Below, piece by piece: positions 1-9,797 of a stretch of DNA of 64,000 bases. The stretch comes from CAWUEZ02 sp963921355 (lineage in GTDB: Bacteria; Pseudomonadota; Alphaproteobacteria; Thalassobaculales; Thalassobaculaceae). Under the pieces are notes generated by a model. That model was not told where the DNA came from and made no database searches. It was given only the letters and a program-made list of their open reading frames with translations. Both the position numbers and the translations under genes were made by a program. Each line of letters begins with the position of its first letter. The first letter of the stretch is position 1. The stretch is from NCBI GenBank assembly GCA_963921355.3, contig OZ001190.1, positions 3,906,001-3,970,000 of the forward strand, read 5' to 3'.

Positions 1-1038
<1,038 letters not shown>

Positions 1039-1107
1039 GGACTAGTCGCGGCGGCTCCGGAGACAAACCGGGGCGCCGCGGCCCGGCACGAGATCCTCAA
1101 AGATCGC

Positions 1108-1143
1108 AGCGCGGTCCCTCCTCAAGGGGCCGCGCTGTCTTTT
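1108..1143 (+). terminator. Rho-independent terminator after katG
   Basis: An 11-bp GC-rich stem (1108-1118 with 1126-1136, one G-T pair) with a 7-base loop, followed by gtctttt. It sits 70 bases after the katG stop and ends that transcript. The convergent gene on the other strand ends 28 bases further on. Confidence 0.85.
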
Positions 1144-1170
1144 GGAGCGCTGGAACCGAGGGTACGGGCG

Positions 1171-2234
1171 CTATGGCGCCATGACCGCCAGCCAATCCCG
1201 AGCGACCCGAGCGGAAACGAAGTCGCGGTCGATCAGCTCCTGGCCACGTTCGGTCCTTGCGATAGCCTCCTCCGGATTGGCGAGCACCCAGTCGAGCCCG
1301 GCGACCACATCCTCACCGATCCAGGCGGTCTCGGCGAACTCGGTATAGGCCGGCACCGGGCCGGCGACCACGAACCGGCCGGCCCAAAGCGCTTCGGTCA
1401 GCCGGTTGTGGGAGGCCGTCGGTTTCATCGTGCGCAGGTCCGCCGGCAGGACGACCAGATCGGTCTCGGCGAGCGACGGGAAGACCCCCGTCTCGGGTTG
1501 CCAGGGCCGATAGCGCACGGTGAAGTCCGAATGGAGGAGCGGCTGGAGCCCCGCGCTCAGGGCCTGGAAGGCGGGTTGGTTGAGGCCCGTCAGCAGGGTC
1601 AGGGCCAGCGGCGTCGATTTCGCCCAGACGCTGAGCTGCGGCAGCACCGCCTCGATCTGACCGATGTTGACACCGTGGCCGTACCACAGCGCCTGTACCG
1701 GACGGCCGGGGCAAAGGCCGGCGGCTGACGGTTCCCCTCCACCGGATCGAGCACGACCCGGATGTCGCTCCCGGCGTTCTGATGGGTCAGCACCTCTTTC
1801 ATAACCGGCGAGTTGACCGTCACGACATCGGCGGCCCCGAGGAAGGTCCGATACATGTCGGCGGCCGGGCCACCGCGGCCGATATGGTCGTCGCAATGGT
1901 CGATGATCAGCCGCGCGCCACGACCACGGATGTCGTGGATCAGCTGCATGTACTTCGCAAAAAGGACTCCGTCGGGCTCGAACTTCACCTTGGCGATGAC
2001 GGCAACGTCCGGCGCGTCTCCCAGAACCAGGTCCTCGTCAGGCGAAGCGCTGGACAGAGCTCGGAAGCCGATCTGATGGGATGCTGACGCGATCTCGGCC
2101 GCTGGGATGAACACCCGCAGCCGGTTGCTGGCCTGCGGGTGGGTGAGCAGGAAGTCCAGGTTCAGGGCGTCCAGATGGCGCTGGACGGCGGCCGCGTCGC
2201 GGACACCCGCGTTGAACACCCACAATATCTTCAC
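1171..2234 (-). pseudogene. Glycosyltransferase-like protein, frameshifted
   Basis: The first ~180 codons are read in one frame and the last ~170 in another. The two halves join around 1700-1714, next to a CCCC run, as if one base were missing. Rebuilt, the protein is about 354 residues, a normal size for a GT4/GT-B glycosyltransferase. The C-terminal half contains an E-A-L-W-A-G-R-F-V-V segment like the nucleotide-sugar-binding end of GT-B enzymes. GTG at 2234 is chosen as start because GGAGG (2240-2244) lies five bases upstream. Neighbouring methyltransferases suggest a role in surface or flagellin glycan modification. The frameshift could be real decay or a sequencing error. Confidence 0.6.
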
Positions 2235-2350
2235 GCTGGCCTCCCTGACGGAGCCGTTCTGGTTGATTGACACCAACGACCTGTGCGAGCAACGACCTCG
2301 GCGTCAGCCATCGGCGGGCCAGTCGTCACATAGATGCAGGAGTGCAAGGC

Positions 2351-4553
2351 GTGTCAATTCCCGAGCCCGAGACAGCACTTATCGATCCCGCTGACGCTGT
2401 GTTGATGCAACTGGTTGCCCGCTTCAATGCAGGTCAGATCGATGCGGTCATCCAGCAGGCCAATGACCTGCTGAAGACCTTCCACGGATCGGTCAAACTC
2501 CGCAACCTGCTGGCGGTCTGCTACTCAGGGACCGGTCGCTTTGACCGCAGCCTGCAGGCGCCCCGCCAGGTCCTGATTCTCAAGCCGAACAACATGAATG
2601 CCCAGGTGCATCGCGGGAAAGCGGCCCTGTCCTCGGGCATGACGACGGAATCGCTGAAGGCGACCGAGGCCGCCATCTGCCTGTCAGCCGGATCGGAAGA
2701 AGCGCATTTCGATCGTGCCGTCGCCCAGAAGAACGCCGGGGAGCCGGAGCGGGCCGTGACGTCCCTGAAGCGTGCGTCACTACTCGGCCCGCAGAACACC
2801 GGGCCATATCTCGAACGCAGTCAGGCGCTCTTGGGGAACAGCCAGTTCGGCGACTCCGTTCGGGAGACCGATCGCGCCCGGGTCACGGCCCCTTTGACGT
2901 CGGTGATCTACAGCGCGCTGGCTGCCAGCGAGATGATGCTGGGCAAGCACCAGTCGGCGCTGGACAACGCGCGCCGCGGCGCCGTCCTGCAACCGGATCA
3001 CCCGGGCGTCTACCACACTGTCGGAAACCTGTTCCAGGAGACCCTCGACCTGCAACGCGCGTTCCGGGCCTATCGGATCACCGTCCTGATGAACCCGAAC
3101 GACAATCGCGCGTGGCAGAACCTGGCCCATTGCCTGCGGTCGTTCAGCGTCGCCCACATTCGATGCGGCGATCTCCGTCCTTTCGGTTGCGTCCTCGGAC
3201 GCTGATGCACCGGATGCGATCCGGGCCCTGGCCGACGACACATTGTTCATGTCGAACCTGGAAAAGGCGCCGCTCACGGACATGGCCGTGGAACACGCCC
3301 TGCGCCACCTCAGGACATATCTGATCTCGAACCATCCGAACCTGCGCGGGGACAGCCGCATTCTGAAAGTCGCGCTGGCGTTGGCATTGCAGTGCCACAC
3401 CAATGACTACGTCTATCCGGAATCACAGGATGAGCGCGGAACTGTCGATCGACTGGCTGCAGCCTTGCGAGATACCCTGACGACCGGAGGTGAGCCCGAC
3501 CCGCTCGATGTCGCGTGCCTCGCATGCTACCGGAGCCTCGATCAGTTCGACTGGGCACCACAGGCATCGGGCATCGCCGCCCTCGCCCCTGTAATGCTGA
3601 GACAGGTGTCCGAGCCGCTGCGGGAAGCCGCCCTGGTCGAGAGCATTCCGAGCTTGGGACGCCCGGAAGACGCCGTCTCTCAGACCGTTCGTGCACAGTA
3701 CGAGGAGTCGCCCTACCCGCGCTGGATCGAAACCAACATCTGCTATCGCCCGCAGCCGGCGACCCATCTTGCTCAGAAACTCGCCCCGAACTATCAGGCG
3801 CTCGGCTCGGCCAATCTTGTGCAGCCGCAGATCCTGATCGCCGGATGCGGGACGGGCTGGCAGGGGATCTGGACGGCGAGTCAGTACGAAGGCTGTGAGG
3901 TTCTGGGGTTCGACCTGAGCTATCGCAGTCTCGCCTTCGCCAAGCGCAAGACCGAGGAATACGGAGTTCGGAACCTCTCCTTCCTCCAAGGAGACATTCT
4001 CGACCTGGAACGCCTGGACCGGCAGTTCGACATCATCGAGTGCACAGGCGTGCTTCACCACATGGACAATCCCGAAGACGGTCTTCGGGCCTTGGTCGCG
4101 AAACTCCGGCCCGGAGGATTGATCGTTCTCGGCCTCTACAGCCGTTCCGGACGCCGGCCGGTCAAAAGGGCGCGTGAAGTCATCGAGCGCGAGGGCATCC
4201 CGGCGACCGAAGACGGCATCCGCAGCGTCCGGGACGGGATCGCCCGGTCGGACGATCCGGCGATCAGAAATCTCGCCACGTCCCAGGACTTCTATACGAC
4301 ACCGACCGTCCGCGACCTGCTGTTCCATGTTCAGGAATGCGAGTTCGACCTGCTCGAAGTCGATGCGATGTTGACCCGGGTCGGTCTCAGGTTCCAGGAT
4401 TTCGAGGGCCTACAGTCCGTCGTGATGAGCGAATTCGAGAAGCAGTTTCCCCACGACAAGAATGTCCGGGATCTGGAACGTTGGGACAGCATCGAACGCG
4501 AGATGCCTGCGCTCTTCGCCAGCATGTACGTTTTCTGGGCCCAGCGCGTTTGA
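2351..4553 (+). pseudogene. TPR-domain SAM methyltransferase, frameshifted
   Basis: An N-terminal tetratricopeptide-repeat half (about 2351-3157) and a class I SAM-dependent methyltransferase half (about 3157-4553) lie in different frames. The methyltransferase frame stays open upstream to the crossover, so a single 1-base shift near 3155 restores one protein of about 734 residues. Motif I is seen as ILIAGCGTGWQG, preceded by QYEESPYPRW and followed by a GVLHHMDNPEDGL segment. The same architecture and motifs occur in the intact gene at 45027-46958, so this is a paralogue. GTG 2351 is preceded by ggag. Such proteins are usually tied to glycan or lipid modification; the substrate is unknown. 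Confidence 0.7.
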
Positions 4554-4620
4554 ATTGCGCGTTTGACCCGGTGGGACGATCAATACCCACGACCGACCTT
4601 TGCAGATATCGACGACAGTC

Positions 4621-5448
4621 ATGACTTGCTTTGCGATGACCAAGCCGCGACCGACAAGAGCCCAAAACCTGAGCGGATTGCTCAGCCCGAAAAGGGCGTT
4701 GGGACGCAATTCATTCATTGAAGACGAGGGCCTCTTCAGAAAAGGCGTGAACTTGATCACCGAGAGCATTGATCGGTCGACGAAGATCTCCCACACGGTC
4801 TTCTCCTCGGACTACATGGTCGTCTGGAACCGCAACCTGGGTTTTCTTCGGGATCCGTTCTTTCGCGGCCTGTTCGATGATCCGAAGACAAGCGCCAAGC
4901 ATCGGGCGATCGTCTGGAGAACCTACCTTCTGGAGTACTTCGCTCAGGCGGCCACAGATCTTCCCGGCGACTTTCTCGAAGTCGGTTGCTATACGGGATA
5001 CAGCGCTTCCGTGCTGACCCAGCGCATCGATTTTCAGGCTCTCGATAAACGCTACCTGCTGTTTGACATGTTTGAATGGCGCGACGGCGACAGCCACCTG
5101 CCACTGAAAAACCTCAGTGATCCGGATCTGTACGAGAGTGTTCGCCAGCAGTTCGCCGACACCCCCGCCGTTTCGATCATCAAAGGGCGCGTACCCGATA
5201 GTTTCACCGGAACACTTCCCGACAGGATCGCCTTCGCGCATATCGATCTGAACAATGCCGAGGCGGAGGCGGCAGCGGTGGAGCAGATCTACCCCCGCCT
5301 CTCCCCCGGCGCCTACGTGATCTTCGATGACTACGGCTGGTGGACCCTGTCGGACCAGAAGATCGCCGTCGATGGCGTCTTGGAGCGCCACGGCGCGCGC
5401 GCCGTGGAGTTGCCGACCGGCCAGGGATTGCTGATCAAGCGGGCCTAA
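4621..5448 (+). CDS. TylF/MycF-family O-methyltransferase
   Basis: Predicted SAM-dependent sugar or small-molecule O-methyltransferase of the macrocin-O-methyltransferase (TylF) family. The SAM-binding motif appears as GDFLEVGCYTGYSA. Further on comes AFAHIDLNNAEAEAAAVEQI, then the metal-binding-type VIFDDYGWW, and the protein ends in ELPTGQGLLI, all typical of the family. ATG 4621 is used; ATG 4636 and TTG 4600 are alternatives and none has a clear ribosome site. It follows the broken methyltransferase by 67 bases and probably belongs to the same glycan-decoration cluster. A decayed homologous C-terminus is found inside prophage 1 at 29540-29635. Confidence 0.75.
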   Translation: MTCFAMTKPRPTRAQNLSGLLSPKRALGRNSFIEDEGLFRKGVNLITESIDRSTKISHTVFSSDYMVVWNRNLGFLRDPFFRGLFDDPKTSAKHRAIVWRTYLLEYFAQAATDLPGDFLEVGCYTGYSASVLTQRIDFQALDKRYLLFDMFEWRDGDSHLPLKNLSDPDLYESVRQQFADTPAVSIIKGRVPDSFTGTLPDRIAFAHIDLNNAEAEAAAVEQIYPRLSPGAYVIFDDYGWWTLSDQKIAVDGVLERHGARAVELPTGQGLLIKRA

Positions 5449-5487
5449 GTTTCACAACGCCCGGCGGATATCTCCAAGATCGGAAAG

Positions 5488-5548
5488 TGGCGGAGGGGAT
5501 GGGATTCGAACCCACGATAGGGTTATTAACCCTATAACGGTTTAGCAA
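5488..5548 (-). tRNA. tRNA-Ser (GCT) 3' fragment, probable attachment-site remnant
   Basis: Read on the minus strand this is the 3' two thirds of a tRNA-Ser: anticodon loop TTGCTAA (anticodon GCT, 5546-5544), long variable arm with an ATAGGG/CCCTAT stem, T-arm GGGTTCGAATCCC, acceptor strand CCCCTCC and encoded GCCA. The sequence 5' of the anticodon loop does not continue as a tRNA: there is no D-arm or 5' acceptor strand. Such a break in the anticodon loop is typical of the displaced tRNA end left by an integrated element lying to the right. Confidence 0.8.
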
Positions 5549-5613
5549 GCCCTCGCCATCGCGCCTCGGAAAGCCCGATTTCGCCACGAAATGCAGGCAT
5601 TCTGCGGGTTTGC

Positions 5614-6045
5614 GTGCTCCGCAGGCCGCGCATCGAGCGCGAACAAAAACGGTTCGGGTCGGCACATAAGGGGGCACAGTCCTACCCCCTGACTGGTAAT
5701 CCGGCGCCAATCCCGACAGTCCAGACACTTACCCGGAAACCAACCGCCCTGCGCGACGAGACTCTGTTCGAGCGGTTCGAGCAGGCCGCTATCAGCGGCG
5801 AGCGGTGCCCGACCATGGGCCAGCTAAGGGACGAGGGTTACGTCGATAGCTCGAAGTCGGCGCAGCGTCTGGCTGACAGCGGCGCGATCCGGATCGAGGT
5901 GTACGCCCGGAACTATCGGGTGATCGAGATCAAGCTCGGCCCACATGAGGGACGCCGGACCGCGCCGCCGCCGAACGAGTGGCATGAGCCCTACTACGTC
6001 CGCGAAGCCGGTATGAAGGTCGACCGGCGATGGGATGGCTCGTGA
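5614..6045 (+). CDS. Small putative DNA-binding phage protein (repeat copy 1)
   Basis: I do not recognise a named family. The conserved core (about 110 residues) has a winged-helix-like layout: a leading helix, then TMGQLRDEGYVDSSKSAQRL, then the strand pair GAIRIEV / NYRVIEI. The C-terminal 30 residues are Pro- and Arg-rich. The 5' boundary is uncertain: GTG 5614 gives the longest frame, but the region shared with the second copy has no ATG before 5815. It is the first gene inside the left end of the prophage, about 130 bases from the tRNA remnant, as in prophage 2. Its stop overlaps the start of the methyltransferase. Confidence 0.5.
   Translation: MLRRPRIEREQKRFGSAHKGAQSYPLTGNPAPIPTVQTLTRKPTALRDETLFERFEQAAISGERCPTMGQLRDEGYVDSSKSAQRLADSGAIRIEVYARNYRVIEIKLGPHEGRRTAPPPNEWHEPYYVREAGMKVDRRWDGS
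5683..6043. repeat. 361-bp direct repeat, copy 1
   Basis: Matches 54919-55279 base for base except for two substitutions and has the same orientation. It covers nearly all of the small DNA-binding gene. In both places it starts about 130 bases inside the tRNA-proximal end of a prophage. To the right it continues here into the methyltransferase gene, and in prophage 2 into the portal gene. Confidence 0.97.
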
Positions 6046-7813
6046 TTGGACGAACGAAATGGCGTGCCCGGAAGATCGAGGTTGCGGGATGACTGCGCTC
6101 CCGGCACGAGGCTCGGAATCCACCGTCGAGATCCGACACTTCCACCTGTATTGCGGCCTCGGCGGTGGGGCGAAAGGCTTTAACCGGGGCCACGCCCGAG
6201 TCGGCAACACTGAGGCCAAGTTCCAGTGCATCGGTGGGATCGATTCCGATCCGGCCGCGATCAGCGATTTCTCCCGCGCTGCCGGGGTCAAGGGAACCGC
6301 CCTGGACCTGTTCGACCGGGACCAGTACACCGCCTTCCATGGCAAGGAACCGCCAGCCGACTGGACCGAGGCAACGCCCCTCGAGATAAAAATGGCTGCC
6401 GGCGGCGAGCGCCCGCATATCATCTTTCTCTCGGCCCCCTGCAAAGGGTTCTCTGGGCTGCTCTGCGAATCCAAGTCCCGAACCGACAAGTATCAGGCGC
6501 TCAATGGCCTGACACTGCGCGGCATGTGGCTCGCGCTCGAGGCGTGGCAGGACGATCCGGCAGAGTTCATCATCTTCGAGAACGTGCCCCGGATCGCGAA
6601 CCGCGGCCGGCCGCTGCTCGACCAGATCGTCAATCTACTTCGGCGATATGGCTATGCGGTTGCCGAGACCACGCACGACTGCGGCGAGATCGGCGGTCTG
6701 GCTCAAACACGCCGCCGTTTTCTGTTGGTTGCCCGACATATCGAGAAGGTTCCGCCGTTCCTATACGAGCCACCGAAGCGTCCGCTCCGTGGCGTCGGCG
6801 AGATCCTGGAGAAGTTGCCATTGCCGGGTGATGCGGCGGGCGGTCCGATGCACCGGTGCCCGTCGCTGCGTTGGAAGACATGGGTGCGCCTCGCCTTCGT
6901 CGAAGCCGGCCAGGACTGGCGATCGTTGAAGCGACTGACTGTCCAAGATGGAGTCCTGAAGGACTACGGCATTGTGCCGGATGGATACGGCCATGCCAGC
7001 ACGCTTGGCGTCAGGCGCTGGGACGAGCCGGCCGGTGTTGTCGCAGATCCACGCCCGGATTGGCCGGAGTACGGTCAGCTGGGAATCACGCCTTGGGCCG
7101 AACCGATCGGCACCGTCACCAGTCAGCGCGCGCCAGGCCAGGGCAAGTTCTCGGTTGCCGACCCGCGACCGGCGGGCAATCCGAAGTTCAACAACTGCTT
7201 CCGCGTTGTCCGGTACGGTGACACGTGCCCGTGCGTGAACGGGGGTGCAACGCCGTCGGCAGGCGGTCTGTGCGTGGCCGACCCGCGGCCGGCTGGAGTC
7301 GCCGCCAACAACGAGGATCGATACCAGAGCCAAGGCCACTACGGCGTCGTTCGATGGGTAGACACGTCGAAGGCGGTCACTGCCGCCGGCCAACATGACA
7401 ACGGCTACGGCTCGGTTGCAGACCCGCGCGCAGGTCATCTACCAGACTATTCATCGGCTCCATCTCTCCCCGGTCCCGACGACTCGCTGGTCTGCCGGAT
7501 CATTGCCGAAGACGAGACATGGCACCGTCCTTTCACCACGCTCGAACTCGCAGCACTGCAGTCGCTCATTGACCCCGAGGATCTGACACCGCTGCACGGG
7601 ACCTCAGATACAGCTTGGCGGGAGCGGATCGGCAACGCGGTCCCGCCAAACAGCGCAGCGGCGATAGCCGGCGTCATGGGCGAGACGCTCCTGCTCGCGA
7701 TGGCCGGCGAGACCTTCATGCTCTCCAACTCGCCGATCTGGGTACAGCCACTCGCCATCGCGCTGTCGATCGACGATCGGCAACTGGCGACCGAGATCGA
7801 GGGGCTTTCGTGA
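6035..7813 (+). CDS. C5-cytosine DNA methyltransferase with repeated recognition region
   Basis: Transfers a methyl group from SAM to C5 of cytosine in DNA. Motif I is LYCGLGGGAKGF near residue 38, the catalytic motif IV SAPCKGFSG has Cys136, motif VI is FENVPRI near 182, and motif VIII QTRRRFLL follows. At 592 residues it is longer than typical C5 enzymes (about 330-430), because residues ~330-470 hold a repeated unit ending in VADPR (four times, near 337, 373, 414 and 460). ATG 6035 overlaps the previous gene by 11 bases; ATG 6059 and 6089 are alternatives. It probably protects phage DNA from host restriction. No partner nuclease gene is adjacent. Confidence 0.9.
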   Translation: MARDWTNEMACPEDRGCGMTALPARGSESTVEIRHFHLYCGLGGGAKGFNRGHARVGNTEAKFQCIGGIDSDPAAISDFSRAAGVKGTALDLFDRDQYTAFHGKEPPADWTEATPLEIKMAAGGERPHIIFLSAPCKGFSGLLCESKSRTDKYQALNGLTLRGMWLALEAWQDDPAEFIIFENVPRIANRGRPLLDQIVNLLRRYGYAVAETTHDCGEIGGLAQTRRRFLLVARHIEKVPPFLYEPPKRPLRGVGEILEKLPLPGDAAGGPMHRCPSLRWKTWVRLAFVEAGQDWRSLKRLTVQDGVLKDYGIVPDGYGHASTLGVRRWDEPAGVVADPRPDWPEYGQLGITPWAEPIGTVTSQRAPGQGKFSVADPRPAGNPKFNNCFRVVRYGDTCPCVNGGATPSAGGLCVADPRPAGVAANNEDRYQSQGHYGVVRWVDTSKAVTAAGQHDNGYGSVADPRAGHLPDYSSAPSLPGPDDSLVCRIIAEDETWHRPFTTLELAALQSLIDPEDLTPLHGTSDTAWRERIGNAVPPNSAAAIAGVMGETLLLAMAGETFMLSNSPIWVQPLAIALSIDDRQLATEIEGLS

Positions 7814-7881
7814 GAACGCCGACTGATTCGCAGAGGGAGTCACCGCGCACTCCGCAACAATGTTGCGCGGATACTACCGGC

Positions 7882-8079
7882 CTAATCCGTGTCGAACTTT
7901 GGAGAAGATGGAAACGGCGACCGAAGCCCGAAGCGGCGATCGAATCGTGCGATCGTACTCGGGGCCAACCGCTCCATTTGATCGGTTCCGCAGTCTATGA
8001 AGTAGCGCCCGCTCGGCGCCTCGACACGGGTTCCGGTAACCATCTCCCCGTTCGGGATCACCTGAAACCCTGTCTTCAC
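7882..8079 (-). CDS. Small phage protein, unknown
   Basis: A 65-residue reading frame starting at GTG 8079, with GGGGGTG upstream. It contains an APSGRYFIDCGTDQMERLAP segment and a basic C-terminus. The frame stays open upstream across one TGA to a C-x2-C motif (VDCRRC), so it may be the rear part of a longer, broken zinc-ribbon protein. It lies convergent to the methyltransferase gene. No function can be assigned. Confidence 0.35.
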   Translation of the reverse strand: MKTGFQVIPNGEMVTGTRVEAPSGRYFIDCGTDQMERLAPSTIARFDRRFGLRSPFPSSPKFDTD

Positions 8080-8414
8080 ATCGCACCCCCGGATTCGTCA
8101 GCCGGTACAACGCCGGCAGTCGACGCGGATGATCTCTACACTTAGGAACAACGAAGGATGGGGACTCAAAATACCGATTCAGACGACGGCTCACGCATGG
8201 TTTGCGGTCTCAATGGCTATGCGCCAATGCGCCGCGCGACGCCCGAAATAGCCTGAATTACAACTCGGGCGAAAAATCGGGCTGGGAAAATTCTCCGTGA
8301 TTTCGGTGCTTTGGAGAATTTTGTCGACATAACGGTTTGTAAACATAACATCCATAGTGTGAGACGAGCGGAACGACCCGAACGATGTGACCACGCGAGA
8401 TCGGGAGACAGAGC
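8080..8414 (+). promoter_or_regulatory. Control region of the Fic module
   Basis: This gap holds a perfect 10-bp inverted repeat (8287-8296 and 8313-8322, 16-base spacer). Overlapping its right arm is a promoter-like pair: ttgtcg at 8321-8326 and cataac at 8344-8349, spaced 17 bases. The dyad is placed where an autoregulating antitoxin or other repressor would bind. The 8080-8280 part shows no gene or structure. Confidence 0.45.
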
Positions 8415-8606
8415 ATGGGCGAAGCTAAGACGTCGGAACGGCTGCTGAAAGCGTTGCGACGCGCGTCCAAACACACGCTAACGGCCGAAGAGATCGAGCG
8501 GCAGCGGGTTTCCTTCATCATGGGGTCGCTCGAGCCCGACAGCAACGTTACCCGCGATCGGGTCGAGAAGATCCTCGCCAAGCAGGAAGGTCGCAGGGCC
8601 TCGTAG
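8415..8606 (+). CDS. VbhA-like antitoxin of a Fic module
   Basis: A 63-residue protein directly upstream of a Fic gene, matching the size and place of class I Fic antitoxins such as VbhA of Bartonella. The shared core is EEIERQR followed by a short helix and LEPDS. In VbhA-type proteins the helix carries (S/T)xxxE(G/N), whose Glu blocks ATP in the toxin. Anchored on the LEP that follows, the sequence here is S33-F-I-M-G37-S38, so the inhibitory Glu position is Gly. GGGAG lies 12 bases before ATG 8415. Whether it still inhibits the partner is unclear. Confidence 0.65.
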   Translation: MGEAKTSERLLKALRRASKHTLTAEEIERQRVSFIMGSLEPDSNVTRDRVEKILAKQEGRRAS

Positions 8607-9284
8607 TTGCATCTATTCGAACTGACGCAGAGAGAGAACCACCCTGTCTATCAGGCTCTGCAGGTTTCGAACGGCAACAGACAATATGACTTTCTCAGAT
8701 CGATGGTGGTCGCCTCGCTAGATATTGGGCGACCACTACTCTCTCAGGCGATTATCAAAGCACTGAATTACCAAGCTATTGCTTGCCTGCATATCAATGC
8801 GGGCGAGTATAGGCCTTGTGCCGTGACCGTCGGCAACCATCAACCGCCAGAGTTTTGGCGCGTACAGTCGTTGATGGACGACTTCGTGAACACGGTGAAC
8901 CGGCATTGGAACAACTTGGACGCCGTTGCTCTGGCATCGTTCGTTCTTTGGCGGATCAACCACATTCACCCGTTTATTAACGGCAACGGACGGACGGCAC
9001 GGGCCGCCTGCTACTTCGTGCTGTGTCTCAAGAATGAGAACCCGTTACCAGGAGATCCAATCCTGCCAGAGTTGCTAAGGCGGGATCGAGATCGCTACGT
9101 CCAAGCCCTCAAGGATGTCGATGCTTCTTTGGCAACGCCAGGGGGTATGGATTTAACGCCGCTGCATGCACTGGTGTCAGAGCTCGTAGAAGAGCAATTG
9201 GCCAGCGCAGGTTATCCGGCGAATGGCGACGACGATGCATCAGTCGGCGGGCACGGCGACGCTCCTGAAGAACAAGGCCAATAG
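8607..9284 (+). CDS. Fic/DOC-family protein (putative AMPylator toxin)
   Basis: Fic enzymes transfer AMP or other phosphate-containing groups to target proteins. The core motif is HPFINGNGRTAR with His121 and Arg129/Arg132 present; the usual Asp/Glu at the fifth position, which binds Mg-ATP, is Asn125. The protein has 225 residues with an acidic, glycine-rich tail. TTG 8607 follows the antitoxin TAG directly, so translation is coupled and no separate ribosome site is needed. No membrane segment or secretion signal is seen. The Asn substitution occurs in some family members, so activity cannot be judged from sequence. Confidence 0.85.
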   Translation: MHLFELTQRENHPVYQALQVSNGNRQYDFLRSMVVASLDIGRPLLSQAIIKALNYQAIACLHINAGEYRPCAVTVGNHQPPEFWRVQSLMDDFVNTVNRHWNNLDAVALASFVLWRINHIHPFINGNGRTARAACYFVLCLKNENPLPGDPILPELLRRDRDRYVQALKDVDASLATPGGMDLTPLHALVSELVEEQLASAGYPANGDDDASVGGHGDAPEEQGQ

Positions 9285-9341
9285 TCGGGCCACTCCCGCT
9301 TCGACGCAACGGTCAACTGATCCACGCGACTGGAGACAACC

Positions 9342-9793
9342 GTGGCCGAAGACCTCACCCGCTCCGAACAGATCGCCGCGATCCGAGACGATACGGCGAC
9401 ACCATTGCCGTCGACGGCGAGCGGATCCGGTTGAACGGCGTAGCCGCCCCTGAGACCGACGAGCGCGGCGGCCTCCAGGCGACGGAGGCCATGAGGGAAA
9501 TCATCGACGGACGCTCTGTGCGGTGCGCACTGGTCGGGCAGAAGACCTATGAGCGAGAGGTTGGCGTGTGCTGGATCGGCGCCCTGGATATCGGGGCGGC
9601 GCTGATCGAGGCCGGATACGCGCGAGACTGCCCTCGATTCAGCGGCGGCCGATATGCGGCACTGGAGCCGCCCGCGTCCCTGACCCTATCCCTGCCCGGC
9701 TATACTGCTAGCGCTGACAGAAAGGAGACCACCATGGTTGTCGTCGCCATCGCCCTCGGCGTCACGCTGGCCCTGATTGCCGTGCAGCGGTAG
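9342..9793 (+). pseudogene. Thermonuclease (SNase)-like protein, frameshifted
   Basis: GTG 9342 has GGAG seven bases upstream and opens a frame of 30 codons (AEDLTRSEQIAAIRDD...). Near 9395 the recognisable SNase signal moves to another frame: YGDTIAVDGERIRLNGVAAPE, then TYEREVGVCW and ALIEAGYARDCPRFSGGRYAA. The usual Asp of the IDAPE metal site is Ala here. A single base change in length near 9395 would join the two parts into a protein of about 120 residues before the hydrophobic tail. The frame then continues into the 19-residue hydrophobic peptide described separately. Confidence 0.55.
9734..9793 (+). CDS. 19-residue hydrophobic peptide
   Basis: ATG 9734 is preceded by a strong aaaggagacc ribosome site, although it is in frame with the broken nuclease. 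The peptide is one hydrophobic helix (VVVAIALGVTLALI) ending VQR. A promoter-like tatact lies at 9701-9706. It could be a small membrane peptide of the lysis region or simply the tail of the nuclease gene. Nothing more can be said. Confidence 0.35.
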   Translation: MVVVAIALGVTLALIAVQR

Positions 9794-9797
9794 CCGG

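Noticed and set aside
5488..5575. A complete tRNA-Ser gene.
   Set aside because: The 5' acceptor strand and D-arm are absent; only the part 3' of the anticodon loop matches.
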